This document shows positions 9,899-21,254 of a stretch of 64,000 nt of DNA, in pieces (the first letter of the stretch is position 1; each line of letters begins with the position of its first letter). Below the pieces are notes generated by a model that worked only from the letters and a program-made list of their open reading frames with translations, was not told the origin of the DNA and ran no database searches. The DNA lies in assembly GCF_038024125.1 (NCBI RefSeq), contig NZ_CP150662.1, positions 2,873,608-2,937,607 on the forward strand, read 5' to 3'. The stretch comes from Polaribacter gangjinensis. GTDB lineage: Bacteria > Bacteroidota > Bacteroidia > Flavobacteriales > Flavobacteriaceae. The position numbers and the translations under genes are program-made.

Positions 9899-10732
9899 TT
9901 AGTTCTTTTCAACCAAATTTAAAGGTTTACTATCTGTTTCAGAAATGTGAAAATATCCTAAAGGAAATTTAGATTCATCAGTGATATTGATCATATTTCC
10001 TAATAAAGATGAAGGAATTGTTTCGAAAGGACCACCTGCATTTTGTCCACTTTGATCAATTAAAACTCTGTAATAGGTATAAAATTCTTTTGAAATTCCT
10101 GACATTTTTACATTTACAGTTGTAGGTAAAGTAATGTCTTCTTCATCATAAAAATAAGAGAAGTTATAATCAGAGCCATTAAAAAATCGATCTTCAATAG
10201 TTAAAAATAATTGTTTTGAAAAATCAAATAAATAGTAATTTTCTTGAGTTGCATCATCTGTAAATGTTACTTTAACTTCAGTTTCTGTTCCTGCAAATAG
10301 GGTTTCATCTCCTTGAATTACACTTGTTAAAGGTGTTGATTTTATTCTGGTTGCTGTACCTTTATAGGTATTATTTTCGTGAATTATTGTTAATTCATAG
10401 GTTACATTTTCGGCAGGAATAAACGAAATTGTTGGTTCGTAATTTCCATCAGCATTTGCATCCGAAAAATTAATAATCGAATTATCAGCTAAATTTGTTA
10501 AAAAAACGGTTGCATTGGTTACTGGCGGAATGGTTTCATCAAAATAATCCGCTGATTTACTTAGTTTTACAATGGTATTTGCACGAATTGGAGTTTCTGT
10601 AAAATAGACTTCAAAAACGGCATCAATGATTAGTTTTGGTGTCGTTGATGGAACATCAATCTCAACTACTTTTTCGCAATTTGTAAAAAATAAAATCAAT
10701 AAAATTGGAAGTATATAGCTCTTTTTCATCAT
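9899..10732 (-). CDS. DUF4249 lipoprotein partner of the TonB-dependent receptor
   Basis: A signal peptide ends in a lipobox with the lipidated cysteine at residue 19 (FFTNCEK). The rest matches the beta-rich DUF4249 family, with the typical early motif VVEIDVPSTTPKLIIDA and several Thr/Asn-rich strands. DUF4249 proteins are encoded beside CarboxypepD-plug TonB receptors in Bacteroidota and are thought to be outer-membrane-associated accessory lipoproteins; their ligands are unknown. The gene starts one base after the receptor stop codon, so the pair is translationally coupled. Confidence 0.82.
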   Translation of the reverse strand: MMKKSYILPILLILFFTNCEKVVEIDVPSTTPKLIIDAVFEVYFTETPIRANTIVKLSKSADYFDETIPPVTNATVFLTNLADNSIINFSDANADGNYEPTISFIPAENVTYELTIIHENNTYKGTATRIKSTPLTSVIQGDETLFAGTETEVKVTFTDDATQENYYLFDFSKQLFLTIEDRFFNGSDYNFSYFYDEEDITLPTTVNVKMSGISKEFYTYYRVLIDQSGQNAGGPFETIPSSLLGNMINITDESKFPLGYFHISETDSKPLNLVEKN

Positions 10733-10733
10733 G

Positions 10734-13112
10734 TTAAAATTTAAAATTGTAAGTAACTGAAGGAACTAAACCAAAGATGGATGTTTGTATTGCTTCATTT
10801 CTAAAAGTTTCTCTATTTTGCCTAAAATTAATAGAAGCAGCATTCATTCGTCCATAGACATTATACAAACCAAACACCCATTCTGCTTGCCATTTTCGAT
10901 TGTTATTGGTTGTAGGAGTCAACGTTGCTGAAACATCCAATCTGTGATATGCAGGCAATCTATCAGCATTTCTTCTGTTATCATCGAAAATAGGCACATT
11001 TAAACCTTGCACTTCGTATTGTCCTACAGGATAATTCGTTGGTTGTCCTGTTTGAAATAAGAAATTCGCATTGAATTTCCATTTTTTATTCAATTCATAA
11101 CTTCCATTGACAGAGATATCGTGCGTTTTATCAAAAGGTGTACTGTACCAATTTCCTTGATTAATTCCGGGTTCATTTGCATTTCTTCCTGGAGTTTGTT
11201 GTTCAGAACGAGACAATGTGTAAGCTAACCAACCTTTTAAATCACCTTCATTTTTTTTCAATAAAACCTCTAAACCATAAGCTCTTGCTTGTCCGTTTAA
11301 GATTACGGTTTCAATTTCGTTGTTGGCAATTAAATTGGCTCCATTAATGTAATCAATTCTGTTTTGAATGTCTTTGTAAAAAACTTCAGTTTCTAATGAA
11401 TACGCTCCATTTTTGATGGTTTTGAAATATCCAATAGCAAATTGATCTAACAATTGAGGTTTGATATATCTTCCACTTGGTGCCCAAACATCTAATGGAG
11501 TAGGAGATGCTGTGTTGGAGAGTAAATGTAAATATTGAGCCATTCTGTTGTAACTTGCTTTGATAGATTCATTATCATTCAAAACGTAAGACAATGAAAA
11601 TCGAGGTTCAAAATTGATGAAGCTACTTATTACATCACTTCTTTTAAAATTTTCAACGCCAGTTGCTACAGCAGATTCATATTTTTTAAATTGTTCGTTA
11701 TAAATTACAGGTTGATTGTTTGCATACACATTCAATTCATCTTGTCCCAAACGTAAAAAATTACTAAAACGAGCGCCATACTGTAAAGTTAATTTTTTAT
11801 TGATTTGATGTTCTGCATCTAAATACGCAGCAAATTCATTGGCATATTTATCTGTTAATTTTTCTGGAAGTATGCCTGATGAATCTCTGTTTGGAATAAT
11901 TTCACCTGGATTGAATTTGATATAAATATTATTGATTCCGTAACTTAACTTGATGTTTTCATTGATGTAATGTTTAAAATCGTACTTTAAGTTAAAATTT
12001 GTGATGCCAGAATCCCATTCAAAACCCACAAAATCAAGAATTAATCCGTAGAAATAATCAGAGTAAATTAAGGATAAATTAGAGAAAATTTTATCAGAAA
12101 ACAGGTGATTCCATCTTACATTCACAACATTGTTTCCATATTTATTTACAAAATTATCACTTACTCCAAAAATATCTTTTCCAAAATAAGTAGATAAAAA
12201 CAAGTTGTTACGATCATTGAATCGATAATTTATTTTAGAATTTACATCGTAAAAATACGCTTTGTTGTCATTGTCAAATAAGGGTAAAAAAAGATGTGCA
12301 TAAGAAGCTCTTCCACCAATTAAAAACGAACTTTTTTCTTTTTCAATAGGGCCTTCAGCTAATAATCTGCTAGAAACCAATCCAATACCACCTGTTAAAT
12401 TAAAATCTTTGCTATTGCCTTCTTTTTGATAAATATCTAAAACTGAGGATAATCTTCCGCCAAAACGAGCAGGAATTCCACCTTTATATAATTTTACATC
12501 TTTAATAACATCTGGATTAAAAACCGAGAAAAACCCAAATAAATGCGATGAGTTAAAAACAATTGCTTCGTCTAAAAGTATCAAATTTTGGTCAGCAGCT
12601 CCACCTCTTACATTAAATCCAGAAGCGCCTTCACCTGCACTTGTAACTCCTGGCAATAGAATTAAAGATTTGATAATATCTGATTCGCCAAGTACAACAG
12701 GTATTTGTTTGATGGTTGCTGAGGTGAGTTTATTAACACTCATTTGTGACGTTCTAACATTCAGTTTTTCAATGTCTGCTTCAATAATTATTTCATCTAA
12801 ACTCTCAGCAGCTTCCTTAAGTTTAAAGTCTTTTGTGAGTTTTTCTGATAAATTAATGGTTTCAACAATTGTTGTATAACCCACATAACTAACCTGAATT
12901 TTATAAGTCCCTTTTTGAATTGTTATTGAATAAAAACCATACTCATTTGTAGAAGTTCCAGCATTTAACTCAGGGATAAAAACAGATACACCAATTAAGG
13001 TTTCATTGTTTGAGTTGTCGTAAACTGTTCCACTTAAAGTGATTTTTTCTTGACTAAAAATGATTGTTGATGAAATAAAAAGAACGAACAATATCTTTTT
13101 AAAATGTAGCAT
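10734..13112 (-). CDS. TonB-dependent receptor with N-terminal carboxypeptidase-like domain
   Basis: Outer-membrane transporter. I place the start at 13112, where a normal signal peptide begins (MLHFKKILFVLF, ending FSQ); the open frame runs 26 codons further upstream without signal-peptide character. Next is a CarboxypepD_reg-like domain (ITLSGTVYD to SYVGYTT), then a plug domain with GFNVRGGAADQNLILLDE, and a long beta-barrel ending in aromatic FKF. It is not a SusC protein, since the partner is DUF4249, not SusD. It takes up an unknown substrate using TonB energy. First gene of a two-gene operon. Confidence 0.9.
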   Translation of the reverse strand: MLHFKKILFVLFISSTIIFSQEKITLSGTVYDNSNNETLIGVSVFIPELNAGTSTNEYGFYSITIQKGTYKIQVSYVGYTTIVETINLSEKLTKDFKLKEAAESLDEIIIEADIEKLNVRTSQMSVNKLTSATIKQIPVVLGESDIIKSLILLPGVTSAGEGASGFNVRGGAADQNLILLDEAIVFNSSHLFGFFSVFNPDVIKDVKLYKGGIPARFGGRLSSVLDIYQKEGNSKDFNLTGGIGLVSSRLLAEGPIEKEKSSFLIGGRASYAHLFLPLFDNDNKAYFYDVNSKINYRFNDRNNLFLSTYFGKDIFGVSDNFVNKYGNNVVNVRWNHLFSDKIFSNLSLIYSDYFYGLILDFVGFEWDSGITNFNLKYDFKHYINENIKLSYGINNIYIKFNPGEIIPNRDSSGILPEKLTDKYANEFAAYLDAEHQINKKLTLQYGARFSNFLRLGQDELNVYANNQPVIYNEQFKKYESAVATGVENFKRSDVISSFINFEPRFSLSYVLNDNESIKASYNRMAQYLHLLSNTASPTPLDVWAPSGRYIKPQLLDQFAIGYFKTIKNGAYSLETEVFYKDIQNRIDYINGANLIANNEIETVILNGQARAYGLEVLLKKNEGDLKGWLAYTLSRSEQQTPGRNANEPGINQGNWYSTPFDKTHDISVNGSYELNKKWKFNANFLFQTGQPTNYPVGQYEVQGLNVPIFDDNRRNADRLPAYHRLDVSATLTPTTNNNRKWQAEWVFGLYNVYGRMNAASINFRQNRETFRNEAIQTSIFGLVPSVTYNFKF

Positions 13113-13317
13113 TTTTTGTTTATTGAATTGATTTATTGACTCAACAAAAGTATGATTTAAAAATGATAAGAATACGTTAAAATTATTCATTTATACGAAT
13201 AAATAAAGGTTTAAAATTTTAACTAGAGATAATAAATTTAAAAAATTAATTTCATTATGTTTAACTATAAATAATTGATTTTTAAACAATTTATTCTTGC
13301 TTTATACATTTATAAAC

Positions 13318-13348
13318 CAAAAAGCCTCCATTCATGGGAGGCTTTTTG
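13318..13348 (-). terminator. Rho-independent terminator after icd
   Basis: AAAAAGCCTCC / GGAGGCTTTTT inverted repeat with a six-base loop, about 20 bases beyond the icd stop on the minus strand. It separates icd from the TonB receptor operon downstream. Confidence 0.9.
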
Positions 13349-13369
13349 ATTACTTTTTATTCAAATATT

Positions 13370-15604
<2,235 letters not shown>

Positions 15605-15650
15605 TTATTCGATATTAAAAAGATTGATTTTGCTAACGATTTTAGCGGTG

Positions 15651-15658
15651 CAAATTTA
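15651..15658 (-). promoter_or_regulatory. Promoter -7 element of icd
   Basis: TAAATTTG on the minus strand, 70 bases upstream of the icd ATG; predicted transcription start near 15646. No strong -33 TTTG was seen. Confidence 0.55.
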
Positions 15659-15740
15659 AGAATTTACAATGAGATTATTATTGTAAAATTCTTACAAATT
15701 TTTCAAAAAAGATGGGAATAATTCAAAAAAAACAACTTTA

Positions 15741-15854
15741 TTAAAATTGTTTAAAAAATAAAAGCCATATCACTACTAATAATGATATGGCTTCTTGAAA
15801 TAGTTTTTTATACTGCTTTGTATTACTACCTTGCAAATGAAAGTTACCTTTCAT
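15741..15854 (-). CDS. Possible 37-residue protein overlapping a terminator hairpin
   Basis: An ATG at 15854 opens a 37-codon frame ending with TAA at 15741. The product begins MKGNFHLQGSNTKQYKK and ends with a hydrophobic helix (AISLLVVIWLLFF), so it could be a tiny single-pass membrane protein. Against it, the DNA of its second half forms a terminator-like hairpin (15764-15792), and no family is recognised. An even smaller frame of nine codons (15885-15914, MKNDVSKQK) precedes it. It may be a real short gene, a leader peptide or an accident of an RNA gene. Confidence 0.3.
   Translation of the reverse strand: MKGNFHLQGSNTKQYKKLFQEAISLLVVIWLLFFKQF
15761..15795 (-). terminator. Terminator-like hairpin in the icd-rplS gap
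   Basis: On the minus strand AGCCATATCA / TGATATGGCT with a nine-base loop is followed by a T-rich run. It looks like a normal intrinsic terminator, but no annotated gene ends there, which implies an unrecognised transcript coming from the right. Confidence 0.5.
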
Positions 15855-16263
15855 ATTTCTTTTTTTAAAAGAAATTATAAGTTACTATTTCTGTTTTGAA
15901 ACATCGTTTTTCATTTTTCTTTTTCCAAAGAGAAATTTTTTGTTTTGATGTTTCAGGTTGTTGTTTTTCCTATTTTTAAAATTATGTTTTATAATTACAC
16001 AATAAACTGACTTTTAATCGCTTGCTTTTTTAAAAACAAACTTTCATTGCACTAAAATTAGTTATATAATTTTAAAAAGTTTCTAACAACTATATAAAGA
16101 ACGTTACTTTATAATTTACGTGAATTTGAATTTGTTCAAATGAAAAAATCAAAATTACTTTGTAAATGATGTTGTAAAAATATGATTGATTTTAAATTTT
16201 ACAAATTTTTTAATCAATTAAAAATCAACACAATATTAACCATAGTTATGAACAATTGTTCAT
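15855..16263 (-). other. Structured gap between rplS and icd, possible small RNA
   Basis: This region holds no conventional gene. On the minus strand it contains two hairpins, one at 15898-15954 closed by GAAACATC/GATGTTTC with an inner TTTCT/AGAAA stem, and one at 15855-15875 (ATTTCTTTT/AAAAGAAAT). Each lies just before or around a short ATG frame, so the unit looks duplicated. A candidate promoter element TAATTTTG is at 16150-16157 (minus). A transcript from there to the terminator at 15761 would be about 390 nt. It is not tmRNA, 6S or RNase P as far as I can see. The rest of the gap is AT-rich without visible features. Confidence 0.4.
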
Positions 16264-16264
16264 A

Positions 16265-16297
16265 AAAAAAGCGTTGTAAAATTTACAACGCTTTTTA
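16265..16297 (-). terminator. Rho-independent terminator after rplS
   Basis: AAAAAGCGTTGTAA / TTACAACGCTTTTT inverted repeat about 22 bases downstream of the rplS stop on the minus strand, followed by T-rich sequence. Confidence 0.85.
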
Positions 16298-16317
16298 AAA
16301 TTTTATTTGAAGAATAC

Positions 16318-16668
16318 TTATCTTCTTTTCTCAGTAATTCTAGCTTTTTTACCAGTAAGATCTCTGAAGTAGAAAATACGTGCTCTACGAACTTTACCTT
16401 TTTTGTTTACTTCAATTTTTTGAATTGATGGTAAGTTTACTGGGAAAATTCTTTCAACACCAACAGTTCCAGACATTTTTCTGATTGTAAAAGTTTCAGA
16501 AGCTCCTGAACCTCTTTTTTGGATTACAACACCTCTAAAAAACTGAGTACGTGTTTTTGCACCCTCTTTAATTTCGTAATAAACAGTGATTGTATCACCA
16601 GCAGCAAAATCTGCAAATTCTTTTTTTGTTACAAATTCGTCTTGAACAAATTTTATTAAAGATTCCAT
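16318..16668 (-). CDS. rplS: 50S ribosomal protein L19
   Basis: 116-residue ribosomal protein at the 30S-50S interface. Recognisable segments are FAAGDTITVYYEIKEGAKTR near 22-41, FRGVVIQKRGSG near 44-55, GVERIFPVNLPSIQKIEV near 69-86 and the basic end KARITEKRR. In many bacteria rplS follows trmD; here trmD lies upstream on the same strand but is separated by the GT39 gene, and rplS has its own TAGATTTG promoter and terminator. Confidence 0.97.
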   Translation of the reverse strand: MESLIKFVQDEFVTKKEFADFAAGDTITVYYEIKEGAKTRTQFFRGVVIQKRGSGASETFTIRKMSGTVGVERIFPVNLPSIQKIEVNKKGKVRRARIFYFRDLTGKKARITEKRR

Positions 16669-16734
16669 ATCTTAAATTTTATGATTTTCTAAAACAACAT
16701 TCACGATTCTCGTCAGAGGTTAAATTAGCGAGTG

Positions 16735-16742
16735 CAAATCTA
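16735..16742 (-). promoter_or_regulatory. Promoter -7 element of rplS
   Basis: TAGATTTG on the minus strand, about 67 bases upstream of the rplS ATG; a T-run lies 19 bases further upstream in the -33 position. Confidence 0.55.
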
Positions 16743-16772
16743 CTAATATTTTTTAGCTTCTAAAAATAAATT

Positions 16773-18254
16773 TTACTGATTTTTTGATTGATAATTTTCG
16801 CAATAGAAAACCCAAAATTTACGAACTTCTTTTTCGTTTATTTTGATGATAATTGGTTCAAGTTCAGTTACTTTTTCAAAGTAATTTTTTAATTCTGGAT
16901 GGATTTCTCCATTCTTTGAAACATTGGTAAAACGCTTATCTGAATCTATAAAAAGTGCGTTTTTTGCATCTAGATTTGATAAATCATCTCCTAAATAATC
17001 AAAATGCAAAGCGGGTAATCCAATGACATTTTGAGCATACACTTTCTGATTCATGTAAAAGTTTAAACAAGCACTTGTTTTGTAATTATCATCAGAAAAC
17101 ACAAAAGTATTTGGATGTTTTTTTTGCAATTTTTCTATTTCTAAAGACAATTCTTTCCAACCAATCCAAGTATCGTCACTTTTTATGGGTGCAACATAAA
17201 ATAAAACTTGAATCAAAACCAATAAATGAAATATTACAGAAAATATCAATTGCGTTTTGATTAATTTCTGGTTGATAAACATTCCAGCCAATATGATTCC
17301 ACTGATGTACGATGGCATCATCCAGTTGAGTTTTACCCAATAAATGGGTGTAATTGAGAAAAATCCCACAAAAGTTGGAATGAAAAAAGCCAGTAAAAAC
17401 AATGTTTTTGCATTTGGTAGTTTCCATTTCACAATTGCTCTTTTGATAAATTTGAAAGTGATTGTTATCATCACTAAAAATAAAACTGGCAATAAAAGCA
17501 ATAATTGATGCGCAATTGCTCCAAAAAAATAGGTTGCTGAAAAATTAAATTCAGAGATTGAACTTGTTCTTTCTGAGGATTGAAAGTTGAATGAAGCAAA
17601 ATCATGCTGATAATTCCACCAATAAACAGGAAACATTACCAAAATTGATATCAAGATTGATAACCAAAGCCAAGGTGATTTTAATAATTTTCGATACTCA
17701 TTTGAAAAAACTAAAAATGCAATCAATCCGAATTGCAATAAAAGGGCTGTGTATTTGCTGTTAAAAGCCAAACCCATTGCAATTCCTGCAAAAATCCAAT
17801 ATTTTTTATTTTCTTCAAAAATGGCTTTGTAAAGACAAATCAAACTTAACGTCCAGAATAATAATAATGGAACATCTGGAGTTGAATTGAATGATAAAAT
17901 TGAGATAAATAGGGTAGAAGTGATTAAAATTAAGGCTCTTTCAGTTTTACTTTTCGATAAAAAATAGGAAGCTAATTTACAAAAAGCGAGTATTGTAAAA
18001 GTTGTAATTGTAAAATCTGTCAATTTGATGACAAAAACCGATTTTCCAAAAATTTCTGAAAACAATCTTAATAAATAACCAATCATTCCAGGATGATCAA
18101 AATAGGAAAGTGATAAGTTTTGACCATACAAAAAATAATAGGCATCTTGAGGCATTAATCCCATAAAAGGAAGTATCAAAAATCGAAAAAATTGAAATCC
18201 TATCACCCAAGAAATCAGCGCATTATTTTTAATAAAAGATTTAAAATTATTCAT
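16773..18254 (-). CDS. GT39-family glycosyltransferase, polytopic membrane protein
   Basis: A 493-residue protein with about ten transmembrane helices followed by a soluble C-terminal part (about 385-493). The first periplasmic loop has the acidic [14 protein letters not shown] motif (near 56-69) characteristic of ArnT/PMT-like enzymes that use polyprenyl-phosphate-linked sugars. It probably adds a sugar to a lipid or protein acceptor on the periplasmic face; the acceptor is unknown. It overlaps the end of trmD by eight bases, so it is co-transcribed with tRNA modification, a link likely to reflect operon packing only. Confidence 0.82.
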   Translation of the reverse strand: MNNFKSFIKNNALISWVIGFQFFRFLILPFMGLMPQDAYYFLYGQNLSLSYFDHPGMIGYLLRLFSEIFGKSVFVIKLTDFTITTFTILAFCKLASYFLSKSKTERALILITSTLFISILSFNSTPDVPLLLFWTLSLICLYKAIFEENKKYWIFAGIAMGLAFNSKYTALLLQFGLIAFLVFSNEYRKLLKSPWLWLSILISILVMFPVYWWNYQHDFASFNFQSSERTSSISEFNFSATYFFGAIAHQLLLLLPVLFLVMITITFKFIKRAIVKWKLPNAKTLFLLAFFIPTFVGFFSITPIYWVKLNWMMPSYISGIILAGMFINQKLIKTQLIFSVIFHLLVLIQVLFYVAPIKSDDTWIGWKELSLEIEKLQKKHPNTFVFSDDNYKTSACLNFYMNQKVYAQNVIGLPALHFDYLGDDLSNLDAKNALFIDSDKRFTNVSKNGEIHPELKNYFEKVTELEPIIIKINEKEVRKFWVFYCENYQSKNQ

Positions 18255-18927
18255 CTTTGAGCAAATCTGGTCTTATTGATTTTGTTCTTTCAAAGGCTTT
18301 TTCCATGCGCCAATCATCAATTTTTGGAAAATTTCCAGACAATAAAATTTCGGGAACTTTCATTCCTTCAAATTCTGCAGGCCTTGTATAAATTGGTGGT
18401 GACAATAAATTGTCTTGAAAAGAGTCTGTTAAAGCAGATTGTTCATCGCCAATAGCACCAGGAATTAAACGTATAACAGCATCAACCAAAACAGCTGCAG
18501 CCAATTCACCACCTGTAATTACATAATCTCCAATAGAAATTTCTTTGGTGATGTATTTGTCTCTAATTCGCTGATCTACACCTTTATAATGTCCTGTTAA
18601 AATCAATAAATTTTCTTTTATTGACAGTGAATTTGCGGTTGATTGATTCAATACTTTTGCATCTGGAGTCATGTAAATAAGTTCGTCATAACTTCTTTCT
18701 GATTGTAATTTTTTAATGCAGTTTACAATTGGTTCCATCATTAAAACCATTCCAGCACCACCTCCAAATTGTGTATCATCAATTTGCTTGTATTTTCCCA
18801 AACCATATTCTCGCAAATCGTGAATCACAATTTTGGCAATGCCACTTTGTTGCGCTCTTTTTATAATAGAATGATTGAAAGGACTTTCTAACAAATTTGG
18901 AGCTGCTGAAATGATGTCTATGCGCAT
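18247..18927 (-). CDS. trmD: tRNA (guanine-N1-)-methyltransferase TrmD
   Basis: SPOUT-class, trefoil-knot methyltransferase that makes m1G37 in tRNAs and prevents +1 frameshifts. Signature stretches are [17 protein letters not shown] near 51-67, [14 protein letters not shown] near 111-124 and [18 protein letters not shown] near 132-149, with [12 protein letters not shown] further on. Length 226 matches the family. It lies between a thioesterase gene (29 bases upstream) and GT39 (overlapping). Confidence 0.96.
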   Translation of the reverse strand: MRIDIISAAPNLLESPFNHSIIKRAQQSGIAKIVIHDLREYGLGKYKQIDDTQFGGGAGMVLMMEPIVNCIKKLQSERSYDELIYMTPDAKVLNQSTANSLSIKENLLILTGHYKGVDQRIRDKYITKEISIGDYVITGGELAAAVLVDAVIRLIPGAIGDEQSALTDSFQDNLLSPPIYTRPAEFEGMKVPEILLSGNFPKIDDWRMEKAFERTKSIRPDLLKDE

Positions 18928-18956
18928 TTTTTTGGAAATTATTTGGGATAAAATTT

Positions 18957-19505
18957 CTATAAATTTAGTTCAATTTTCGAGTTACTTTCTTCAAAATAAG
19001 ATAAATAATCATCAATTTTAAAAGTATTTTTATCAAATCTTGAGGTTCTATTTTTGGATTCTTGTTGTCTGATAATGCTTCTTGCAAAGCGTCTTATTTC
19101 AGCTTTTGAAGTTAAAATCAATCCTGGAACAGGAGTACTATTTCCATCTTCATCTTTGGCAACCATTGTAAAATAGGAAGAATTGCAGTGTTTTGTTTCT
19201 CCAGTTCTGATGTTTTCAGAATCTACACGCAAACCAATAACCATAGAAGTTCGTCCTGTAAAATTTACAGAGGCTTTTAAGGTTACTAATTCTCCAACTT
19301 CAATCGGATTTACAAAATCAACTTTATTAACAGAAGCTGTAACACAATATTGTCCTGAATGTTTTGAAGCACATGCAAAGGCAATTTGATCCATCAAATT
19401 TAAAATAAAACCACCATGAATTTTTCCGCTAAAATTAGAGTGAGATGGCAACATCAATTGAGTAATGACTACTTGTGAATCTTTCACATATTTAAAATTA
19501 CTCAT
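18957..19505 (-). CDS. Acyl-CoA thioesterase, hotdog fold (YciA/BACH-like)
   Basis: A 182-residue hotdog protein. The segment [21 protein letters not shown] near residues 19-39 is the conserved entry of cytosolic acyl-CoA hydrolases, where an Asn/Asp and the HGG turn shape the active site; [15 protein letters not shown] near 63-77 is the second typical strand. It hydrolyses acyl-CoA to free acid and CoA. The C-terminal 40 residues are an extra charged tail. It directly joins the small membrane protein gene upstream (one-base overlap). Confidence 0.85.
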   Translation of the reverse strand: MSNFKYVKDSQVVITQLMLPSHSNFSGKIHGGFILNLMDQIAFACASKHSGQYCVTASVNKVDFVNPIEVGELVTLKASVNFTGRTSMVIGLRVDSENIRTGETKHCNSSYFTMVAKDEDGNSTPVPGLILTSKAEIRRFARSIIRQQESKNRTSRFDKNTFKIDDYLSYFEESNSKIELNL

Positions 19506-19882
19506 TATTTATTGTTTTTAGTTCTAAAATGAGGAGAGTCTTCTTGGGTAACTTTGGTGATAAAATATTTAGTATCTCCCAACCAAAAAAGGGTTTTGTA
19601 GCGTTCTACATAATCAACTTTTACATAATGACCTTGGTAGTTTTTAAGGTCTTCAATAACCTGTTTATTGTTTTTTTCTACAGAAAATGAAAATATTTGA
19701 GCGCCCGAAATTCCTTGACTAATTTCTCCTTCCCAAGTTTTAAATAAAATGCCTTTTTTACTTATTTTGATCAATTCGCCAGAGCGAACTCCTTCACTAA
19801 AAGTGGCAAAATAAATAAAACTGAAATAGATAACAGCAACAATAACAATTACTGAAACCAAAATTGATAAAAATTTTTTCAT
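19505..19882 (-). CDS. Small single-pass membrane protein, unknown function
   Basis: A 125-residue protein with one N-terminal membrane helix (residues 4-27) and a soluble domain facing the periplasm, containing the segments ISKKGILFKTWEGEI and YQGHYVKVDYVERYK. I recall close flavobacterial relatives being labelled 6-phosphogluconate dehydrogenase in databases; nothing in this sequence supports that, since it lacks a Rossmann fold and is far too short. It leads an operon with thioesterase, trmD and GT39. A TATTTTTG element ends four bases before the ATG, suggesting a leaderless mRNA. Confidence 0.7.
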   Translation of the reverse strand: MKKFLSILVSVIVIVAVIYFSFIYFATFSEGVRSGELIKISKKGILFKTWEGEISQGISGAQIFSFSVEKNNKQVIEDLKNYQGHYVKVDYVERYKTLFWLGDTKYFITKVTQEDSPHFRTKNNK

Positions 19883-19886
19883 GAGT

Positions 19887-19894
19887 CAAAAATA
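19887..19894 (-). promoter_or_regulatory. Promoter -7 element directly before the small membrane protein ATG
   Basis: TATTTTTG on the minus strand, four bases (ACTC) before the ATG. A second match, TAGATTTG, lies at 19896-19903, so the exact start site could be one or the other. Confidence 0.5.
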
Positions 19895-19984
19895 CAAATC
19901 TAATTTACTTGATTATGAGAAACTTTTAAAAAACTTTCTTTTAGTAAAAAAACAATAATGATTTTTTTTAACCCTAAATTCAAT

Positions 19985-19992
19985 TAAATTTG
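19985..19992 (+). promoter_or_regulatory. Promoter -7 element of the GlmU-like gene
   Basis: TAAATTTG with a T-run about 19 bases upstream. Predicted start near 19997, which favours the ATG at 20015 over the one at 20003 (leader 18 versus 6 bases). Confidence 0.55.
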
Positions 19993-20014
19993 TAGAATAT
20001 CAATGCAAACCAAC

Positions 20015-21190
20015 ATGAACTATATCTTATTTGATAGCGATGTTAGAAACTCGTTATTACCTTTTACATTTACAAAACCTGTTGCCGATTTAAGAATAGG
20101 AATTTTAACAATTCGCGAAAAATGGGAGCATTATTTAGGGCTTTCAACATCCACAATTACTGAAGATTATTTAGAAGAAAAATATCCGATGGTTGAAATG
20201 GAAGAGAATGTTTTAATCAATGCATCATTTTGTCCTTCAAAAAAGCTGGTAAAAAAAATAAAGAATCTTTCAAAAAATGAAGCTATTTTTAAAGGTGATG
20301 ATGTAATCGCATTTTATACTTCTGATTCGCAAGAAGAAGTTGATTTTGATATTTACACACAAATTGAATTTGAAGATGATTTACTCCGAATAAAAAATAC
20401 ATGGGATATTTTTTCATTAAACGACAAGGCAATTCAACAAGATTTTGATTTGTTGACGAAAGACAGAACTTCGCAGCCAATTCCGAAAACAGTTCAGGCA
20501 ATCAATCCTGAAAAAATATTTATTGAAGAGGGTGCAAAAATAACATTTGCATTTTTAAATGCCTCTTCAGGTCCCATTTATATTGGTAAAGATGCCGAAA
20601 TTATGGAAGGTTGTGTTGTTAGAGGGCCGCTTGCAATGTGCGAACATTCTGCGTTAAAAATGGGTGCAAAAATTTATGGTGCCACTACTTTAGGGCCACA
20701 TTGTAAAGTTGGTGGAGAGGTAAATAATTCCGTTTTAATGGGATATTCTAACAAAGGTCATGATGGGTTTTTAGGAAATTCGGTTTTGGGTGAATGGTGT
20801 AATTTAGGTGCAGATACCAACAATTCAAACTTAAAAAACAATTATGCTGAAGTAAAATTATGGGATTATGAAACTAAAAGATTCGTAAAAACTGGTTTGC
20901 AATTTTGTGGTTTAATGATGGGCGATCACTCTAAATGTGGTATCAATACTATGTTTAATACAGGAACAGTTGTGGGTGTGAGCGCGAATATTTTTGGCAG
21001 TGGATTTCCAAGAAATTTTGTACCCTCTTTTAGTTGGGGAGGAGCTTCAGGTTTTACAGAATATAAAACTGACAAGGTTTTTGAAGTTGCAAAAGTAGTG
21101 ATGAGTCGCAGAAATATTGAGTTTAATGAACAAGATGAACGTATCCTAGAATATGTTTTTGAAATTACGAAACAATATCGAAATTTTTAA
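20015..21190 (+). CDS. GlmU-like sugar-nucleotidyltransferase family protein with left-handed beta-helix
   Basis: A 391-residue protein starting MNYILFDSD (an ATG four codons upstream is also possible). The N-terminal half resembles a degenerate nucleotidyltransferase (RNSLLPFTFTKPVADLRIGIL). Residues about 180-350 are hexapeptide repeats of the left-handed beta-helix type (IYIGKDAEIMEGCVVRGP, LGPHCKVGGEVNN). It lacks the clean GxGTRM loop of true GlmU, so uridylyltransferase activity is doubtful. In flavobacteria it is annotated as GlmU family protein with no proven reaction. Monocistronic, with its own promoter and terminator. Confidence 0.75.
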   Translation: MNYILFDSDVRNSLLPFTFTKPVADLRIGILTIREKWEHYLGLSTSTITEDYLEEKYPMVEMEENVLINASFCPSKKLVKKIKNLSKNEAIFKGDDVIAFYTSDSQEEVDFDIYTQIEFEDDLLRIKNTWDIFSLNDKAIQQDFDLLTKDRTSQPIPKTVQAINPEKIFIEEGAKITFAFLNASSGPIYIGKDAEIMEGCVVRGPLAMCEHSALKMGAKIYGATTLGPHCKVGGEVNNSVLMGYSNKGHDGFLGNSVLGEWCNLGADTNNSNLKNNYAEVKLWDYETKRFVKTGLQFCGLMMGDHSKCGINTMFNTGTVVGVSANIFGSGFPRNFVPSFSWGGASGFTEYKTDKVFEVAKVVMSRRNIEFNEQDERILEYVFEITKQYRNF

Positions 21191-21202
21191 TTTCAACTTA
21201 TA

Positions 21203-21240
21203 AAAAAAAGCCCTAAAAATTATTTTTCAGGGCTTTTTTT
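21203..21240. terminator. Bidirectional terminator between the GlmU-like and head-GIN genes
   Basis: AAAAGCCCTGA-like arm (AAAAAAAGCCCTAAAAA) pairs with TTTTTCAGGGCTTTTTTT. A-run and T-run on both sides allow termination of both convergent units. Confidence 0.85.
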
Positions 21241-21254
21241 AATTGGAGGAAAAG

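Noticed and set aside
10734..13112. SusC/SusD polysaccharide uptake pair
   Set aside because: The receptor partner is a DUF4249 lipoprotein, with no SusD-like gene or glycoside hydrolases around.
15741..16263. tmRNA, 6S RNA or RNase P RNA in the icd-rplS gap
   Set aside because: No tRNA-like ends, tag frame or conserved P4-type sequence could be found; the AT-rich sequence is unlike these RNAs.
19505..19882. 6-phosphogluconate dehydrogenase label for the small membrane protein
   Set aside because: The protein has 125 residues, a membrane helix and no nucleotide-binding fold; the enzyme has about 470 residues.
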